Source: Anaerolineales bacterium (GTDB lineage: Bacteria > Chloroflexota > Anaerolineae > Anaerolineales > Villigracilaceae). From it: a stretch of 7,353 nucleotides of DNA. Each line of letters opens with the position of its first letter. Positions within the stretch are counted from its first letter, which is position 1. The notes below the pieces were generated by a model. That model ran no database searches, had not been told where the DNA came from, and was given only the letters and a program-made list of their open reading frames with translations. The DNA lies in NCBI GenBank assembly GCA_024763295.1, contig JANTFU010000110.1, positions 1-7,353 on the forward strand. Reading direction: 5' to 3'. A program made the position numbers and the translations under genes. Shown piece by piece: positions 5,228 to 7,353 of this stretch.

Positions 5228-5941
5228 ATGGACATAACACAACTCGATTTCAAACAAGTTTTTATTTGGGTACTCATCTGGCTGGTGGGCTATGCGCTCG
5301 GGCTATTTGAAGGCTGGGTAAAAAATAAAAGGAAGAGAAACGAAAAGCCCAAAGCGGAAGTTCTTGATATCCCCCCAAAGATCATTGAAGAAGATTATTC
5401 GCTGGCAATTTTTGAAACAGAGAGCGGCATCACGCTAAAGCTCGACAAAACCGAACTCAAAGAAATTGACACGATGAACGCTATACAGCGCAAACGCTTA
5501 CTGAGCTTGGTAATGAAATTACGCCCCTGGCTAGATGCAAAAGCAGCGTCTCACCAAACGCCAGCCCCGCCACAAGCCCCCCGCTCAACCGTCAACGAAG
5601 CGCCCACGGTCAAACCGAGTGCGCCGGCGGTGAAGCCCGTCGTCCACGCTGCGCACGTCGAATATAAATCGCAGCCAATTACCGGCAGCGCATCGCTGGA
5701 AGAACTGGAATATAACCAATTGAGCATGGTCGAACAGATTGACTGGCTCTTGCAAAGAAAGCTACAAAACCACCCGCTTAAAGAAAGAAGAATCCGCCTG
5801 CAAGGGGCGCTCACAGGCGGCGTAAACTTTATTATTGGCGAGGAAAATTACGAGTTTATTGACGAAATTCCCTACCCTGAAATCAGAGCGATTATTCAAA
5901 TTGCCATCAACGAGTGGGAAAAGAAAGACACACACCTATAA
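5228..5941 (+). CDS. TM-anchored protein of unknown function with conserved C-terminal domain
   Basis: I cannot assign a function to this 237-residue protein. It has one N-terminal membrane helix (about 11-28) followed by basic KNKRKR (32-37), predicting a cytoplasmic body. Next comes an alpha/beta-looking segment (about 45-104), including YSLAIFETESGITLKL, then a Pro/Ala-rich linker (about 106-150). The C-terminal domain (about 164-231) contains SMVEQIDWLLQRKL, then GGVNFIIGEENYEFIDEIP and PEIRAIIQIAINEWEKK. The last block resembles a short C-terminal module I recall from many uncharacterised Chloroflexota proteins (VGxxxYexIdxIPDPEIrxxIrxAvxEWE). That is a recollection, not a database result. 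ATG 5228 is chosen: AGAAGG at 5216-5221 sits 6 bases upstream and fpg ends at 5226. The frame is open further upstream but would overlap fpg by over 100 bp. Confidence 0.85.
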   Translation: MDITQLDFKQVFIWVLIWLVGYALGLFEGWVKNKRKRNEKPKAEVLDIPPKIIEEDYSLAIFETESGITLKLDKTELKEIDTMNAIQRKRLLSLVMKLRPWLDAKAASHQTPAPPQAPRSTVNEAPTVKPSAPAVKPVVHAAHVEYKSQPITGSASLEELEYNQLSMVEQIDWLLQRKLQNHPLKERRIRLQGALTGGVNFIIGEENYEFIDEIPYPEIRAIIQIAINEWEKKDTHL

Positions 5942-6754
5942 AAAATCGCGCGCGGTCAAAATAGGAATATCGACTGCTTCTGCCACTTCTGCGGTCACAT
6001 TCGGCGCATATAAAAGGCGCAAGCCCTCCGTTGCGCTAAATGCTGATCCCATGCAGATGAGATCGTAATGTCCAACCTGAAATTCTTCGACAATCTGACT
6101 GACCACATGCCCCTGCCGCACAACAACCTGCGACGCAACGCCCTTAAGATCGGCATGTTTCTGCGCTTCCGCTAAAGCCTGCGCCGAAGCGTCATCCGCT
6201 AACGCCTGGCTCTCAACTTCTTTGCCCGGCAAATGCTCTGATTCAACCGGCGGCACAACATGCAAAAAGGTCACTTCAGCGCCAGCCAACGCCCCAAGCT
6301 GAATACCAATTTCCTCCGCTTTGCCGGTGTATCCCAAGCCCCCAAAACAAATCAAGACTTTATGCAGTTCTGTCCGCGCCGAACGAATATAAAAAATTGG
6401 GCAGGAAACATGCTCCATGATCTGACGGAACGAACGTCCCAACAGCCAATGGCGCATTTGCGAGCGTCCCAAAGGACCAACAAAAAGATAAGTGTCGTCA
6501 TCCCATTGCATTTCTCCGAGCACATCTTCCGTCTCGCCGTTGACCAACTGCAAATCATAGGCGATTCCTTTTGCCGCAAAAAGACTCAAGGCGCGGCTAA
6601 ATATCGTTTCAACGGGATGTTCTTCATCGTCGTTTTCAACAATTCCTAAAAACGTAATGGGGATATTCATTAAAGCAGACATCCAGACTGCATATTCAAC
6701 CGTTCCCCAATTTTCTGTAGAACCATTTGTGACCAATAAAATCTTTTTTTGCAT
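5936..6754 (-). CDS. Tandem universal stress protein (two UspA domains)
   Basis: The 272-residue cytoplasmic protein has two UspA folds: residues about 2-125 (starting KKILLVTNGS, ending CPIFYIRS) and about 129-268 (KVLICFGGLG to IPILTARDF). Domain 1 keeps the nucleotide loop G93-x2-G96-x9-G106-R-S, close to the G-x2-G-x9-G-S/T pattern of ATP-binding members. The usual first-strand aspartate is N10. In domain 2 the loop is degraded: GSAFSATEG (236-244) is followed by YAPNV where a glycine-serine pair is expected, so that half may not bind ATP. Start ATG 6754 is preferred because AAAGGCAGG lies just upstream and the TSUP stop is 13 bases away. A longer frame to 6805 would overlap TSUP. It is probably co-transcribed with the permease. 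No specific stress or ligand can be inferred. Confidence 0.92.
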   Translation of the reverse strand: MQKKILLVTNGSTENWGTVEYAVWMSALMNIPITFLGIVENDDEEHPVETIFSRALSLFAAKGIAYDLQLVNGETEDVLGEMQWDDDTYLFVGPLGRSQMRHWLLGRSFRQIMEHVSCPIFYIRSARTELHKVLICFGGLGYTGKAEEIGIQLGALAGAEVTFLHVVPPVESEHLPGKEVESQALADDASAQALAEAQKHADLKGVASQVVVRQGHVVSQIVEEFQVGHYDLICMGSAFSATEGLRLLYAPNVTAEVAEAVDIPILTARDFL

Positions 6755-6758
6755 AAAA

Positions 6759-6767
6759 CCTGCCTTT
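6759..6767 (-). promoter_or_regulatory. Ribosome binding site for the universal stress protein
   Basis: On the minus strand AAAGGCAGG ends 4 bases before the ATG at 6754, in the 13-base gap after the TSUP stop codon. It rules in favour of this start over one 17 codons upstream. Confidence 0.7.
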
Positions 6768-7353
6768 CTAATGCCCGCCGCCCAGCAATAATTGCAAACC
6801 GGCACCCAAAACCAACAAGCCTAAAAGCGCGCGCACCAGCAAGAGATTAATACGATGAACAACCTTTGCGCCCAGCCAAACCCCCGGCAAAGACCCCAAT
6901 AACAAGAGTCCAACCGCGGTGAAATCTACCTGACCGGCAACAATATAACTGCCCGCACTGATAATCGCCAAAAGTGCGCCATGCATCACATCCAACCCGA
7001 CCATGTAGTTAAGCGGCATAGAAAAGAAGAGTAAAAGCAATGCCATAATGACCGTTCCCCCGCCAATTGATGTCATGCCCACTAAAAGTCCGCCAAGTGC
7101 GCCAATCACAGTCAGCGCCCAGGGCGGCGGATAACGCACCTGCGCTTCTTTCTTGGGTCCGAAAAAGCGGAAAACGCGCGCAAGGATGATGATACTTACA
7201 ATAATCAACGTCCAACCGAGCAGCTTTGGTAAAAACTCATCGATCAGATAATGATTATCTTGCTGCCTCAGGATAAATTGCGAACTAAGCAAAGATGCGG
7301 GGACACTCCCTGCCGCCATCCACAAAACCGGTTTGGGCGAAATTTTACTCTCA
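6768..7353 (-). CDS. TauE/SafE (TSUP) family membrane permease, N-terminus outside window
   Basis: The frame stays open to the window edge, giving 194 codons. TSUP proteins are usually about 250-300 residues, so the N-terminal helices are missing. The visible part holds the end of the first half (GSVPASLLSS, residues 15-24 from the edge), a linker with FGPKKEAQVRYPPP, and the whole second half. That half opens with GALGGLLVGMTSIGGG (84-99), continues with MVGLDVMHGALLA, and includes GSLPGVWLGA (153-162). The GS-V/L-P pair shows the two-fold internal repeat of the family. Members export or import sulfite, sulfoacetate, taurine-related or other small organic anions across the inner membrane. 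The substrate here is unknown. A TTG at 7325 could be read as a start, but the SPKPVLWMAAGSVP context upstream looks like genuine TSUP sequence. It is followed by the UspA-like gene. Confidence 0.88.
   Translation of the reverse strand, partial: ESKISPKPVLWMAAGSVPASLLSSQFILRQQDNHYLIDEFLPKLLGWTLIIVSIIILARVFRFFGPKKEAQVRYPPPWALTVIGALGGLLVGMTSIGGGTVIMALLLLFFSMPLNYMVGLDVMHGALLAIISAGSYIVAGQVDFTAVGLLLLGSLPGVWLGAKVVHRINLLLVRALLGLLVLGAGLQLLLGGGH

Noticed and set aside
6755..6805. 17-residue N-terminal extension of the universal stress protein
   Set aside because: It overlaps the TSUP 3' end. The UspA fold begins at MQKKILLVTNGS, which has its own ribosome site.

Overview
The window looks like chromosomal DNA from a bacterium of the Chloroflexota, probably class Anaerolineae. 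This is an inference from three things: a stand-alone B12-binding mutase subunit next to meaB, a small membrane protein of the HsmA/TIGR03987 type, and a TM-anchored protein whose C-terminal domain I recall as recurrent in that phylum. No rRNA or other marker in the window confirms it. I see no phage, CRISPR, transposase or classical defence genes.

Layout. 1-100 is the 3' tail of an unidentified membrane protein. A short palindromic repeat (94-142) covers its stop codon and runs almost to the start of a Nudix hydrolase gene (149-664), which ends in a strong GC-rich terminator (669-700). 665-871 has no gene. It holds that terminator and a 152-bp MITE-like element (717-868) whose core is a longer, oppositely oriented relative of the 94-142 repeat. 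A minus-strand gene for a small four-helix membrane protein (872-1237) ends right at this element. The intergenic stretch 1238-1415 carries a consensus -10 box overlapped by a perfect 8-bp inverted repeat, a likely promoter/operator for the next operon.

The main plus-strand block (1416-5941) is a compact six-gene run: B12-binding mutase small subunit, MeaB-type G3E GTPase, RimJ/RimL-like GNAT acetyltransferase, a divergent PRPP synthase, Fpg/MutM DNA glycosylase, and a TM-anchored protein of unknown function. Junctions are 4-8 bp overlaps or gaps of 1-11 bp. The exception is prs-fpg, where 77 bp contain two long, mutually exclusive hairpins. MeaB proteins load and protect adenosylcobalamin-dependent acyl-CoA mutases, so the first two genes clearly work together. 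The catalytic large subunit is not in the window. The other members share a transcript without an obvious common pathway.

The right end is a minus-strand pair transcribed toward the block: a TauE/SafE (TSUP) permease cut by the window edge (6768-7353), then a tandem universal-stress protein (5936-6754) with a degenerate second nucleotide-binding loop. The plus block and minus pair converge with abutting stop codons and no terminator between them.

Nothing here clearly amounts to a new multi-gene system. The most unusual items are the prs-fpg dual-hairpin element, the operator-like palindrome before the mutase operon, the paired repeat/MITE elements, and the PRPP synthase with an altered SPDxGG-equivalent loop.
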